Source: Ruminiclostridium sp. (GTDB lineage: Bacteria; Bacillota; Clostridia; Oscillospirales; Ruminococcaceae). Taken from it: DNA of 44,952 nt. Under the pieces are notes generated by a model that ran no database searches, was not told the origin of the DNA, and saw only the letters and a program-made list of their open reading frames with translations. This document shows positions 14,886-24,376 of the stretch, piece after piece; the first letter of the stretch is position 1, and the number at the start of each line of letters is the position of its first letter. The stretch covers positions 1 to 44,952 of the forward strand of contig JAFVBZ010000124.1 of assembly GCA_017479645.1 (NCBI GenBank), written 5' to 3'. A program made the position numbers and the translations under genes.

Positions 14886-17228
14886 ATGGCTGTCAAGAAA
14901 ACACAATTATACGCATCGCTTTGGGCGAGTTGCGACAAGCTTCGCGGAGGAATGGATTCCTCTGAATACAAGGACTATATTCTGACACTTCTGTTCATGA
15001 AGTATGTTACGGACAAATTCAAGAATAAGGGTGCGTATGAAGACATTAAGGTCTTCGATAAGGCTCACGACGAAGATCCCGATCCAGAAAAAAGGACAGG
15101 CTGCTCTTTTGATGATTTTATAGCTCTGAAAGGGAAGAAGAACATCGGTGAAGGGATGGATAAGATCATTGCACGTCTTGCAAATGAGAATACGGATTTG
15201 AAGGGCGTTATTGATATTGCTCATTTCAATGATGAAAAGAAACTTGGGAGTGGCAAGGAGATGGTCGATAAACTGACGGATCTCATTTCCATATTCCAGC
15301 GTCCGGAACTGGATTTCTCTAAAAATAGAGCAGAGGGTGATGACATTATCGGTGATGCATACGAGTTCTTGATGCGTAAGTTCGCCACCGAGAGCGGAAA
15401 GAGCAAGGGACAATTCTATACTCCTGCGGAGGTATCGAGGATTCTTGCCAATGTAGTAGGCATCAGCCGTTGCACAGATTCCAGCGCTACAGTGTGTGAT
15501 CCTGCCTGTGGAAGCGGCAGCCTCTTAATCAGGGCTATCGATGCGGCACCATTCCCTATCATGGGCTATGGTCAGGAAAAGGAGAGCACAACCGCTGGTC
15601 TTGCTAAGATGAATGCGGTTCTTCATCGTAAAGCAGAGATTACAATTAAGAGTGGCAACACATTCTCCAACCCTCAGTATCTTGATAAATCCGACAATTC
15701 TGTTCTGGAGCGATTTGATTATATTGTTGCCAATCCACCTTTCTCTATGAAAAACTGGCGTGATGGTATTGCAGGAAAAGAGTATGGTCGCTTTGAGGGG
15801 TACGGAGACATGCCGCCCGAAAAGAATGGCGATTATGCTTGGCTCATGCATATCCTTAAGGCATTGAAGAACAATGGCAAAGCGGCTGTTATTCTGCCGC
15901 ATGGTGTTCTGTTCAGAGGAAATGCAGAGGCTACGATCAGAGAGAACATCATCAAGAAACATTGGATCAAGGGTATTATCAGCCTTCCTGCCAACCTGTT
16001 CTACGGTACAGGTATTGCTGCCTGCGTGCTTGTAATTGATAAAGAGGGCGCGGCAAATCGTCAGGGTATCTTTATGATCGATGCCAGTCGGGGATATGTT
16101 AAAGACGGTAATAAGAACCGTCTCCGTGAACGTGATATCTATAGGATTATCACGACCTTTAATGAGCAGATAACAACAGATCCAAAGTATGCACGTTTTG
16201 TGCCGAACGATGAGATTGAGAAGAAGAACGAATACAATCTCAACATCACAAGATATATTGATTCGACTGATCCGGAGGATATTCAGGATATTTATGCTCA
16301 TATTCATGGCGGTATCCCGGCTGTGGATATTGAAGGACTTTCAAAATACTGGAAGGTATTCCCTTCATTGAAGGCTGAGCTGCTGACAGCAATCAGCGAG
16401 AAATATTATAGCTTGAATGTGGAGCATGACAATATCCGTCAGACGATATACAAAAATGCAGAGTTCTCGGATTATGGTGAGAAACTCGACGATGCTTTTG
16501 GCGTATGGAAGGCAAAGGAATATCCGATTCTTTCTGCCCTCGATGAAGATTTGTCTGCAAGAGAGTTGATTGCAAGCCTTGCTGAGGATATCCTTGCCGA
16601 ATTTGAACACCTGTCCCTAATTGACAAATACGATGTTTATCAGGTGTTGTTGGCCTATTGGAATGAAGTAATGAACGATGATGTATCCCTTATCATAAGC
16701 GAGCCGGATGGCTACTCTAATGCCAGAGCGACAGACAACATCGAGGAAGAAATCACGCAGGGCAAGAACAAAGGAGAAATGAAAGTCACAGGCTGGGAAG
16801 GTCGTTTGATTCCGAAGTCCATTGTAATAGATGCTTTTTCCCGTGAGGAGAAGAATGCTATAGAAGAAGCCGAAAATATTGTCGCAGAAACAGAGTCCCA
16901 GCTCTCAGATTTGATTGAGAGCGCAGATGAAGAATCAGCTCTTGCTGAAGTTGCTGAGAACGGAAAGGTTAAAGCGAAAGATATTGAAGCAAAAATAGTT
17001 GAGTTGACAAGCACGATTGAAACAGAAGAGACCATAGAACTGGAAGTAATCCTTATGGATCTCAATCTTGTAAATACGAAGAAAAGGCTGGAAGCATACC
17101 TTGTGGGACATCCGCTTTGCAAGAATGCAGTCAACGAAAATGGAAAAATCACAAAAGGCTCTATTGATATAGATTACGTATTATTCGTACTGAAGAATGC
17201 ATACCGGAGAGCCTTCAGGATGATGTGA
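14886..17228 (+). CDS. hsdM: Type I restriction-modification DNA methylase HsdM (C-terminus lost to a frameshift)
   Basis: The frame codes for 780 residues. An HsdM N-terminal helical domain covers about 1-165. The N6-adenine methylase domain has G-Q-F-Y-T-P near 174, SAM-binding motif V-C-D-P-A-C-G-S-G-S near 204 and catalytic N-P-P-F near 282. A long helical C-terminal region follows, longer than in EcoKI-type HsdM (about 530) but as seen in many Firmicutes type I systems. The frame ends abruptly in R-R-A-F-R-M-M. Just before, the +1-shifted frame reads I-P-E-S-L-Q-D-D-V-N-Q-L and runs into the next ORF, which looks like the normal C-terminus. The methylase core is intact. AAGGAG precedes the start. 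Confidence 0.88.
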   Translation: MAVKKTQLYASLWASCDKLRGGMDSSEYKDYILTLLFMKYVTDKFKNKGAYEDIKVFDKAHDEDPDPEKRTGCSFDDFIALKGKKNIGEGMDKIIARLANENTDLKGVIDIAHFNDEKKLGSGKEMVDKLTDLISIFQRPELDFSKNRAEGDDIIGDAYEFLMRKFATESGKSKGQFYTPAEVSRILANVVGISRCTDSSATVCDPACGSGSLLIRAIDAAPFPIMGYGQEKESTTAGLAKMNAVLHRKAEITIKSGNTFSNPQYLDKSDNSVLERFDYIVANPPFSMKNWRDGIAGKEYGRFEGYGDMPPEKNGDYAWLMHILKALKNNGKAAVILPHGVLFRGNAEATIRENIIKKHWIKGIISLPANLFYGTGIAACVLVIDKEGAANRQGIFMIDASRGYVKDGNKNRLRERDIYRIITTFNEQITTDPKYARFVPNDEIEKKNEYNLNITRYIDSTDPEDIQDIYAHIHGGIPAVDIEGLSKYWKVFPSLKAELLTAISEKYYSLNVEHDNIRQTIYKNAEFSDYGEKLDDAFGVWKAKEYPILSALDEDLSARELIASLAEDILAEFEHLSLIDKYDVYQVLLAYWNEVMNDDVSLIISEPDGYSNARATDNIEEEITQGKNKGEMKVTGWEGRLIPKSIVIDAFSREEKNAIEEAENIVAETESQLSDLIESADEESALAEVAENGKVKAKDIEAKIVELTSTIETEETIELEVILMDLNLVNTKKRLEAYLVGHPLCKNAVNENGKITKGSIDIDYVLFVLKNAYRRAFRMM

Positions 17229-17563
17229 ACCAGCTCAAGGCAGCGTTGGAACTTTGCGGCAAAGTGTCTGACTACAACAAGATTGTAAAGGATCTGAACA
17301 AGGCTCTGGATGAAAAGTGCCGTGCGAAATATGAAACTTTGACGGACGATGAGATTCTCGACTTACTTGTGAATAAGAAATGGTTTGACAGCATCTTCTC
17401 TGGCATTAGCGATTTGTACGCTGCAATTTCTCATCGTCTTACAAATAGAATCATTGAACTGGCAGAACGCTATGAGAGCACACTTCCGCAGCTGGAGTCT
17501 GACACTACGGAGTATGAGGCAAAGGTAAAGTCTCATCTAGAAAGGATGGGATTCACATGGTAA
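17225..17563 (+). pseudogene. hsdM: Detached C-terminal piece of HsdM
   Basis: The 112 residues (with D-E-I-L-D-L-L-V-N-K-K-W, L-Y-A-A-I-S-H-R-L-T-N and A-K-V-K-S-H-L-E-R-M-G-F) have the features of an HsdM C-terminal helical end and lie out of frame with the main gene. The open frame continues upstream of the nominal GTG to about 17201, so the indel lies around 17195-17203. There is no long homopolymer at that point, so this looks like an ordinary indel rather than a switch, or an assembly error. A GTG at 17225 overlapping the stop could allow separate translation, but no good ribosome site is seen. Confidence 0.65.
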
Positions 17564-18754
17564 ATGGATGGGATACAGCGACTATAGGCGATTTTCTTGA
17601 ATTTAAAAATGGCTTGAATAAGGGCAAAGAATTCTTTGGGTATGGGACGCCAATTGTGAATTATACAGATGTGTATAATCATAGGGGCTTACATAAGTCA
17701 GAGGTAAAAGGATCGGTATCGCTTACTACTGATGAGATATCAAGATATGAAGTAAAACGAGGAGATGTTTTTTTTTACTCGAACATCAGAAACACCTGAT
17801 GAAGTAGGTTTGACAGCTGTTTTATTGGACGAGATTGAAGATTGCGTTTTTAGCGGTTTTGTGCTTCGCGGCAGGCCTAAAAACAATTTGCTATTGCCTG
17901 AGTATTGTAAATATTGTTTTTCGACAAGAGAAATACGAGAAAAGATTGTTTTAAGTTGCACATACACAACACGTGCTTTAACGAATGGCACGCAATTATC
18001 AAAAATAGAAATACCAATTCCACCAAAGAAGGAACAAATTGCGATTTCAGAAGTACTTTCGGACATAGATCATTTGATTTTTGAGTTAAAGAAGCTTATT
18101 GCAAAAAAGAAAGATATCCGTCAGGGCACTATGCAGATGCTTGTCACAGGTAAAAAGAGATTACCTGGGTACCATGCAGACTTTGAACACTTTGCAATAG
18201 GAGAACTTGGAAGCCTTGCAAAGACGTCTATAAATCCATGTCAGGAACCGAAAACTATTTTTGATGAATACAGTATGCCAGCATTTGACAACGGGGCAAA
18301 ACCACAGCAAATGTTAGGTGAGTTGATGCTCAGCAGTCGTATTAAGGTTACGTCTAATACACTTTTGTTTAACAAATTGAATGTGCGTCAAAGAAGAGTT
18401 TGGCTTGTAAAAGATTGCAGTAATAACTCTGTCTGCTCATCTGAATTTTTACCGTATAAATCAGAGAAAATAGACCTATCGTTTTTTAAGCAATTGTTGC
18501 TGACGGATAAGGTGACAAAAGATTTTGAAGACATGTCGTCTGGTACGTCAAATAGTCAACAGAGAATAACACCCTCTGATTTTTTAAAGTATGAAATCTC
18601 GATTCCATCATTAGAAGAACAGAGAGAAATAGCATCAATTCTTTTGGATATGGATACAGAAATCCAAAGACATGAAGAAAAACTAAGTAAATACCAAAAG
18701 GTTAAACAAGGCATGATGGAAGAATTGCTGACCGGCAAGGTCAGATTAATGTAA
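17557..18754 (+). pseudogene. hsdS: Type I specificity subunit HsdS, out of frame at a T9 tract
   Basis: Two overlapping frames make one ~397-residue HsdS. Frame A (17557-17799) starts at the ATG overlapping the hsdM tail and carries the start of target-recognition domain 1 through V-K-R-G-D-V-F-F. Frame B (to 18754) continues T-R-T-S-E-T-P-D-E, then the central conserved helices (K-K-E-Q-I-A-I-S-E-V-L-S-D-I-D), target-recognition domain 2 and a second helix pair ending E-E-L-L-T-G-K-V-R-L-M. The shift falls in nine T residues at 17768-17776; eight would join the frames as G-D-V-F-F-T-R-T-S. HsdS sets DNA recognition, so in this state restriction and modification should be off. Confidence 0.85.
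17768..17776 (+). repeat. T9 homopolymer, candidate phase-variation switch in hsdS
   Basis: Nine consecutive T residues lie inside the coding sequence exactly where the two hsdS frames must join. Loss of one T restores a full-length protein, and slipped-strand mispairing at such tracts is a known phase-variation mechanism. A sequencing or assembly homopolymer error is the alternative. Confidence 0.75.
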
Positions 18755-18769
18755 GAAGGTGCCTGTCAG

Positions 18770-21700
18770 ATGAGTATTGGGGATGCCGAAATCAAAACAC
18801 AGGAAAGAGTAATCCGCTTCTTTAAAGATCCAGAGATTTTGGGCTACCAGTATATCGGTAACCTGTCAGATTATCAGAATAAGAATATCAAGGAAGATCG
18901 CCTGCGCCAGTACCTTCGATTAAAAGGTTATGCCGACAAGCTGATTGATGCTGCCGTTATGCAGCTTCAGCAGGAAGCCGGGAATCTTTCACGTGGAGTC
19001 TATGATGCCAATAAGACTGTGTATTCGCGGTTGAAGTACGGCATCCCAGTCAGTGAGAGCCCGGAGAAGCCTCCGGTGACAGTTGAACTTATCGATGAGA
19101 CCAATCCGCTGAATAATGACTTTGCCATCGCTGAGGAAGTAACTGTCGTTGAGCAATCCGAAAAAAGGCCTGATCTTGTTGTTTACTTGAACGGTATTGC
19201 AGTAGCCGTTATTGAGCTGAAGCGAAGCAGTATTTCTGTATCCGAAGGTATTCGTCAGAATCTGACAAATCAGAAGAACTCGTTCATACAAGGTTTCTTT
19301 ACCACGATGCAATTTTGTATGGCCGGAAACGAGTCTGAAGGCCTGCGCTACGGGACACTTCTGACCGGAGAGAAGTTTTATATGGAGTGGAAGGATGACG
19401 GCTTCAAGGAGCACGAGGAAGAGCGCGATCAGGTGGATGTCCGTATCAGCGAAACCTGTGAAGGCATCGAGAATAAACTCTTGAAGCAGATATATGCCAT
19501 GTTCGATAAGGAACGTTTCATTGACCTTATCATGAATTTCGTTGTCTTTGATAAAGGCTTCAAAAAGGTGTGCCGCTACAATCAGTATTTTGGTATCAAG
19601 CGCACTCAGCAGAGGCTTAATAATCTGAGGACAGAGCTTCATAATCCGAACAGAGATCCGGCTAAACCGATGGGTGGAATTCTTTGGCATACACAGGGTT
19701 CCGGCAAGACGCTAACAATGGTATGGCTTGCAAAGTGGATTCTGACGCATTGGGCGGAGCTTAATGCCCGTGTTCTTATCGTGACAGACCGCGATGAGCT
19801 TGATGAGCAGATTGAGAAGACATTTACCGGAGTGGATGAAAATATTGTTCGGACGAAGAGCGGGAAGGATTTGATTAATCGCCTGAATGTTTATGATGAT
19901 TCATTGATCTGCTCTCTTGTGCATAAGTTCGGTCGTCGTGGTGGTGAAGCTACCGAGAATGATTATGACAAATATATAGAAGAACTGAAGGCATCACTTC
20001 CGGCAGATTTTGAAGCAAAAGGGAATCTGGTTGTGTTTGTTGACGAATGCCACAGGACACAGTCAGGAAAGCTTCATACAGCTATGAAGACCATTATGCC
20101 GAATGCTATATTCATTGGATTTACCGGAACACCGCTATTAAAGAGAGACAAGAAGATTAGCATAGAGGTATTTGGTACATATATTCATGCCTACAAATAT
20201 AACGAAGGCGTAGCCGATGGAGTTGTTCTGGATCTGAGATATGAGTATAGAGATGTTCCGCAGGATCTGTCTTCACAGGATCGTGTTGATCAGTGGTTTG
20301 ATGTCAAAACCAGAGGTTTGTCATCTCGTGCGAAAGCAAAGCTAAAAGAGAAATGGGGTACGATGCAAAAGGTCTATAGCTCGCGTTCCCGTCTTGATAA
20401 GGTGGCATGGGATATTATCCAAGATTTCAATATGAAACCGCGTCTTATGGACGGTAATGGAAATGCTATTCTTGTTGCAGGCTCCATTCCGACAGCCTGT
20501 AAGTACTATGAAATATTCCAGCAGATGGGTTTTAAGAAGTGTGCTATTATTTCGTCCTACACTCCAAATAAGGGGGAACTGCGCACGGATACTGTTAGCG
20601 ATGAAGATGATACTGAGACATTCTTGAAATATGAGACATACCTCAAAATGCTTGGTATTGATCCTGATAATATTCCTAATGCCGGATCGATTCAGGCTAA
20701 GGTTGAAGAATTCGAGAAGGAAGCAAAACGGAAATTTGTGGAAGAGCCTGCAAATATGAAGTTGCTTATAGTCGTAGATAAGCTGCTAACCGGATTTGAT
20801 GCTCCGCCTTGCACGTATTTGTACGTTGATAAGAATATGCAGGATCACGGTCTATTTCAGGCAATTTGTCGTGTGAATCGATTGGATGATGATTCTAAGG
20901 ATTTCGGATATATCGTTGATTACAAACAGCTTTTCGGTAAGCTTCAGACGGCAATGAAGGATTATACTTCCGGTGCCTTTGAAGGTTATGATCCGGAAGA
21001 TGTAAAAGGACTTGTTAAAGATCGTCATGATGAAGCTATCGCATATTTTGATGAAGTATATGATGCGGTAGAAGAATTGTGTGAGGGCGTAGAGGAGCCT
21101 CGTGGAGAGATACAGTATATCCATTATTTCTGTGGAGTCTCTGGTCAGTCTGAAGAGAGTGATGAGATATATGCACGTCTTAGGGAAAAGCTCTACAGGT
21201 TGGTGAACAGCCTTGTCAGAGCATTTGCAGAGGCTAAGCCGTATCTGGTTGACGATATCTCTACAGGCAAGCTGAATGAATACGACAAGAAGGTCACATT
21301 CTATATTGAGCTGAAGAAGACGATAGGGACTGCAAGCGGCGACTTCTTGGATTTGAAGGCCTATGAGCCGGACATGAGGAAGATGATCGACAATTACATT
21401 ACTGCTGCGGATGCAGAAAAAATTGGCGATTTTGACGATCTTACCTTGTTGGATTTTGTTGCAAAACAGGGAGAAACTCTTACCGGAGAAGGCGACAGCG
21501 GGCACAAAGAAGGTGCAGCGGAAGCTATCGAAAATAATATTCGCAAAAAGGTTATAGAAAAGGTTACTGTCAATCCGAGGTACTATGCAAAGATGTCTGA
21601 GATCCTCGATAAGCTTATTGAGGAAAGACGACAGGGTGTGCTTGATTATGCCGAAATGCTTGAGAAATATATAAAGCTGGCTAAGGATGTTGATTGCCCT

Positions 21701-21949
21701 GAAGAGAATGACAAATATCCCGAGAGCATCCGTAAAAGTAAGGCGCTTATGGCGATTTACGATAATACAGGCGAAGATGAAAATCTTGCCATTAAAATCC
21801 ATAAGGCAGTAAAGAAACAGGCACTGTCGGGATTTAGAGATAATCAGGTGGTTATCAGAAGAATAAAGAAAGTACTATATGAGATATTAGGTGATGATTC
21901 CGAGGTGGAGCGCATCTATAAGATTATAGAGAAGCAGGAGGAGTTTTAA
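18770..21949 (+). CDS. hsdR: Type I restriction endonuclease subunit HsdR
   Basis: The protein is 1059 residues, typical for HsdR. The N-terminal nuclease domain has R-P-D-L-V-V-Y at about 133 and I-E-L-K-R at about 147-151, the PD-(D/E)XK pattern. The superfamily-2 motor has Walker A H-T-Q-G-S-G-K-T near 306-313, DEAD-box motif V-D-E-C-H-R near 424, F-T-G-T-P (motif III) and G-F-D-A-P followed by Q-A-I-C-R-V-N-R (motif VI). It translocates DNA and cuts unmethylated targets in complex with HsdM and HsdS. It begins 15 bp after hsdS and its stop overlaps the next start. It looks intact, unlike hsdM and hsdS. Confidence 0.95.
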   Translation: MSIGDAEIKTQERVIRFFKDPEILGYQYIGNLSDYQNKNIKEDRLRQYLRLKGYADKLIDAAVMQLQQEAGNLSRGVYDANKTVYSRLKYGIPVSESPEKPPVTVELIDETNPLNNDFAIAEEVTVVEQSEKRPDLVVYLNGIAVAVIELKRSSISVSEGIRQNLTNQKNSFIQGFFTTMQFCMAGNESEGLRYGTLLTGEKFYMEWKDDGFKEHEEERDQVDVRISETCEGIENKLLKQIYAMFDKERFIDLIMNFVVFDKGFKKVCRYNQYFGIKRTQQRLNNLRTELHNPNRDPAKPMGGILWHTQGSGKTLTMVWLAKWILTHWAELNARVLIVTDRDELDEQIEKTFTGVDENIVRTKSGKDLINRLNVYDDSLICSLVHKFGRRGGEATENDYDKYIEELKASLPADFEAKGNLVVFVDECHRTQSGKLHTAMKTIMPNAIFIGFTGTPLLKRDKKISIEVFGTYIHAYKYNEGVADGVVLDLRYEYRDVPQDLSSQDRVDQWFDVKTRGLSSRAKAKLKEKWGTMQKVYSSRSRLDKVAWDIIQDFNMKPRLMDGNGNAILVAGSIPTACKYYEIFQQMGFKKCAIISSYTPNKGELRTDTVSDEDDTETFLKYETYLKMLGIDPDNIPNAGSIQAKVEEFEKEAKRKFVEEPANMKLLIVVDKLLTGFDAPPCTYLYVDKNMQDHGLFQAICRVNRLDDDSKDFGYIVDYKQLFGKLQTAMKDYTSGAFEGYDPEDVKGLVKDRHDEAIAYFDEVYDAVEELCEGVEEPRGEIQYIHYFCGVSGQSEESDEIYARLREKLYRLVNSLVRAFAEAKPYLVDDISTGKLNEYDKKVTFYIELKKTIGTASGDFLDLKAYEPDMRKMIDNYITAADAEKIGDFDDLTLLDFVAKQGETLTGEGDSGHKEGAAEAIENNIRKKVIEKVTVNPRYYAKMSEILDKLIEERRQGVLDYAEMLEKYIKLAKDVDCPEENDKYPESIRKSKALMAIYDNTGEDENLAIKIHKAVKKQALSGFRDNQVVIRRIKKVLYEILGDDSEVERIYKIIEKQEEF

Positions 21950-22686
21950 TGCGCATTGTCATCTCCGGGTTACCGATTGATGTACAAAAAAAGAATATAA
22001 AAAACATGCATCTTCAGGTTAAACCCCCGGACGGACATGTTGTTATTTCTGCGCCTTTATCCGTGGATGACAAGGCAATAGAGGCATATGCCAGAACACA
22101 GCTTGGCTTCATCAAGAGATCTATTGCTCAGTTTCAGGATCAGCCAAGAGCGTCAAAGCGACAGTACGTTTCCGGTGAAACGATGTATATCTGGGGAAAA
22201 CAGTACTTCCTCGTCTTTAAGCCAGATAATCAAAAGAATAGTTTTATTATTCAAAATCAAAATATTATCCTCTCTATGAGCGCAAAAAGTACAGTGACGC
22301 AGAGAAGCGCTTATGTAAAAGAGGAATACAGAAAAATCTTGAAGAAAGAGATAGAAAAGAGACTGCCAAAGTGGGAGAAACAGACTGGTCTTAAATGTGA
22401 TTCATGGCAAACTAAATATATGGTAACAAAATGGGGCTCTTGTAGCATTGATAAAAAGAAGCTTTGGTTCAACCTTCAACTTGCCCAGAAACCATATTCA
22501 TGTCTTGATTATATTATTTTGCACGAGCTTACACATTTAATCACAAGAAAGCATGATGCTACATTCAATGATCATATGGATAGGTACATGCCGAATTGGA
22601 GATGTATCCGTAAAGAGCTTAACGACAGCAGACTGGATTATTATGAAGCTCAAAATGATAGTCATCTCTCCCGAATGGTTGAATAG
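21949..22686 (+). CDS. YgjP/SprT-like zinc metallopeptidase
   Basis: The protein is 245 residues. The zinc site H-E-L-T-H lies near 191-195, with a downstream H-D-A-T-F and M-P-N-W, as in the YgjP-like (DUF45) M48-related family. W-G-S-C-S before it is another family hallmark. The ATG overlaps the hsdR stop (TAATG), so it is translationally coupled. YgjP-like proteins are very often the last gene of type I restriction operons; they may process or control the complex, but the role is not established. Confidence 0.88.
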   Translation: MRIVISGLPIDVQKKNIKNMHLQVKPPDGHVVISAPLSVDDKAIEAYARTQLGFIKRSIAQFQDQPRASKRQYVSGETMYIWGKQYFLVFKPDNQKNSFIIQNQNIILSMSAKSTVTQRSAYVKEEYRKILKKEIEKRLPKWEKQTGLKCDSWQTKYMVTKWGSCSIDKKKLWFNLQLAQKPYSCLDYIILHELTHLITRKHDATFNDHMDRYMPNWRCIRKELNDSRLDYYEAQNDSHLSRMVE

Positions 22687-22837
22687 TCCTCTTGCCAAGG
22701 TGATGGATGTGTCCGGATGAGTCTTGTGCAGAATGGAGTATTTATGAGGTTAATGAGATACTGGTGGCGAATGGGTGTCTACCGTTTGGGAGTACGCCAG
22801 AATAAGAATAATAAATTTTCAAAGGAGAGATGAGTTT

Positions 22838-23773
22838 ATGTCATTGGATTTGATAAAGGAGATTTTTAGTGCACTGCCTGATTGTAAGGAATGGCATGCT
22901 CATTTACTCAGTTTTACACATTCAAAACGTAACGGAACTACATACAACTGTAGAAGAATTGAATTAGAGCCGTCTGAAAGACTGAATGTTCTGATTCAAG
23001 ACATTTCGTCCGGATATACCAACGAAGGGAAGAATAAGCTAGATAACTATGTGGATGTACGTGAGTACGACGGAACATGCAATAGCACGACGGTTTACAG
23101 AATAAGAGATAATAATCCTGACATAGAGATTGATTTGGATGCATTGCTACAGGAAATTGCGAATTCTGATTCTGAAGCGGATCCTTTCAGTATAAAAGCT
23201 CGGGCATATATGCTTTGTGGAAACATGAGACGTAATGACGAAGATCATCAGATTAAACTGATATCAATGAATACGCCAATCACAAGGTTAAAGAATCGTT
23301 TTTGGCATAATAAAGGTAAGTTTTGGAAGATTCCTGATAAGGTTTTAAATCTTCGTACTTCTATGAACGTCATCATATATGACCGAACAGTATATTTTAT
23401 GGATATGTCCGGGGAAACTCTGTTTAACATGGAACGAGCTTATAAACATAAGTGCAACGAAGCTGTTGATGAGATAACGGGATTGAGTATCATTTCTGAT
23501 CCTGAGATGTTCCGTAATACTGCTACATCTGGGCAGAATCCAAGACGTTTTGCAGCTTTCAGTAAATCGAAACTGCAGCTATTAACAAAAAAGAAAAATC
23601 GAGAGAAAGCTGCAAAATACTTTAAGATTCCGTTAACGAAGAATAAGCAGTTTGATACATCACAGAAGGTTGATGCCGAAAATCTTGTTAAGGTTCTTTG
23701 CGGTAAAGCTATGTGGGATGTGCTAGAAGAAGTTCCGGTTGAGGTTGATGGATCAAAAGACTGGGTGCGCTAA
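22838..23773 (+). CDS. kwaB: KwaB-like protein (DUF4868) of a Kiwa-type system
   Basis: The protein is 311 residues. The start M-S-L-D-L was chosen for AAAGGAGAG 10 nt upstream; a frame extension to 22775 has none. The middle (I-K-L-I-S-M-N-T-P-I-T-R-L, K-F-W-K-I-P, L-N-V-I-I-Y-D-R-T-V-Y-F-M-D-M) follows the DUF4868 pattern of an inner strand, a linker and a D/N-G-x-V-Y-I strand, then helices. It is followed by a four-helix membrane protein of KwaA size. Kiwa is a two-gene anti-phage system in which membrane KwaA senses infection and KwaB binds DNA and blocks replication and late transcription. Gene order (kwaB then kwaA) is reversed compared with the well-known E. coli locus. The call is by pattern and context. 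Confidence 0.65.
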   Translation: MSLDLIKEIFSALPDCKEWHAHLLSFTHSKRNGTTYNCRRIELEPSERLNVLIQDISSGYTNEGKNKLDNYVDVREYDGTCNSTTVYRIRDNNPDIEIDLDALLQEIANSDSEADPFSIKARAYMLCGNMRRNDEDHQIKLISMNTPITRLKNRFWHNKGKFWKIPDKVLNLRTSMNVIIYDRTVYFMDMSGETLFNMERAYKHKCNEAVDEITGLSIISDPEMFRNTATSGQNPRRFAAFSKSKLQLLTKKKNREKAAKYFKIPLTKNKQFDTSQKVDAENLVKVLCGKAMWDVLEEVPVEVDGSKDWVR

Positions 23774-23785
23774 AGGAGATAGGAA

Positions 23786-24349
23786 ATGTCAGTATTTGTT
23801 TCTTTGGGTATGTACATCTTGTCGTTTGCACCATTGTGGATCACTGTTTTATTTATTGATATCAAGAGCCTGGTTGATGGCGGCGGTGACAAATGGACGG
23901 AGATAATCGGTATCACAGGAATCCTTTTGGGAATGCTGATTTCAGCGATTATACTCTTCACAAAATTCTTTGTAACAGATGATGAGAAGTACACGCTTAC
24001 AATACAGGAGGCAAAGGAAAGTAAGACTATAACGGCAGAGTTCTTGCTTTCATATATTCTTCCATTATTTGCGTTTGATTTTACACAATGGGATGAAGTG
24101 GTGAAGTTTTTGATCTTTTTTATCATATTGGGTTACTTATGCATTCGTCATAATAATTTTAGCGTGAATATCATTCTAGAGCTTATGTGCTATAGGCTGT
24201 ATGACTGCATTTTAATGAATGCTGATGGCCAAGTAGTTGATAGGACTGTCATCAGTAAAAATATACTTTCGACAAGTAAAGGAAAAGACATTGAAGTAAA
24301 GATTCTGAATAATGAGTATTATCTGGATCTGGATGATAAAAAATTATAA
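23786..24349 (+). CDS. kwaA: KwaA-like four-helix membrane protein
   Basis: The protein is 187 residues with four strongly hydrophobic segments at about 5-25, 41-63, 86-103 and 108-125, and a hydrophilic C-terminal domain of about 60 residues. Size and topology match KwaA. It starts 12 bp after the KwaB-like gene, with AAAGGAGATAGG as ribosome site. In Kiwa the membrane protein forms assemblies that detect phage at the inner membrane and release KwaB. The membrane protein alone has no diagnostic motif, so the call rests mainly on pairing with the DUF4868-like gene. Confidence 0.6.
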   Translation: MSVFVSLGMYILSFAPLWITVLFIDIKSLVDGGGDKWTEIIGITGILLGMLISAIILFTKFFVTDDEKYTLTIQEAKESKTITAEFLLSYILPLFAFDFTQWDEVVKFLIFFIILGYLCIRHNNFSVNIILELMCYRLYDCILMNADGQVVDRTVISKNILSTSKGKDIEVKILNNEYYLDLDDKKL

Positions 24350-24376
24350 CCGTTGATGTATGGAGGTATAGATAGA

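Noticed and set aside
16712-17152. 146-codon minus-strand Ser-rich frame
   Set aside because: Shadow of the hsdM C-terminal helical region.
22687-22837. Small gene between the metallopeptidase and the KwaB-like gene
   Set aside because: No frame with both a ribosome site and more than about 30 codons; treated as spacer.
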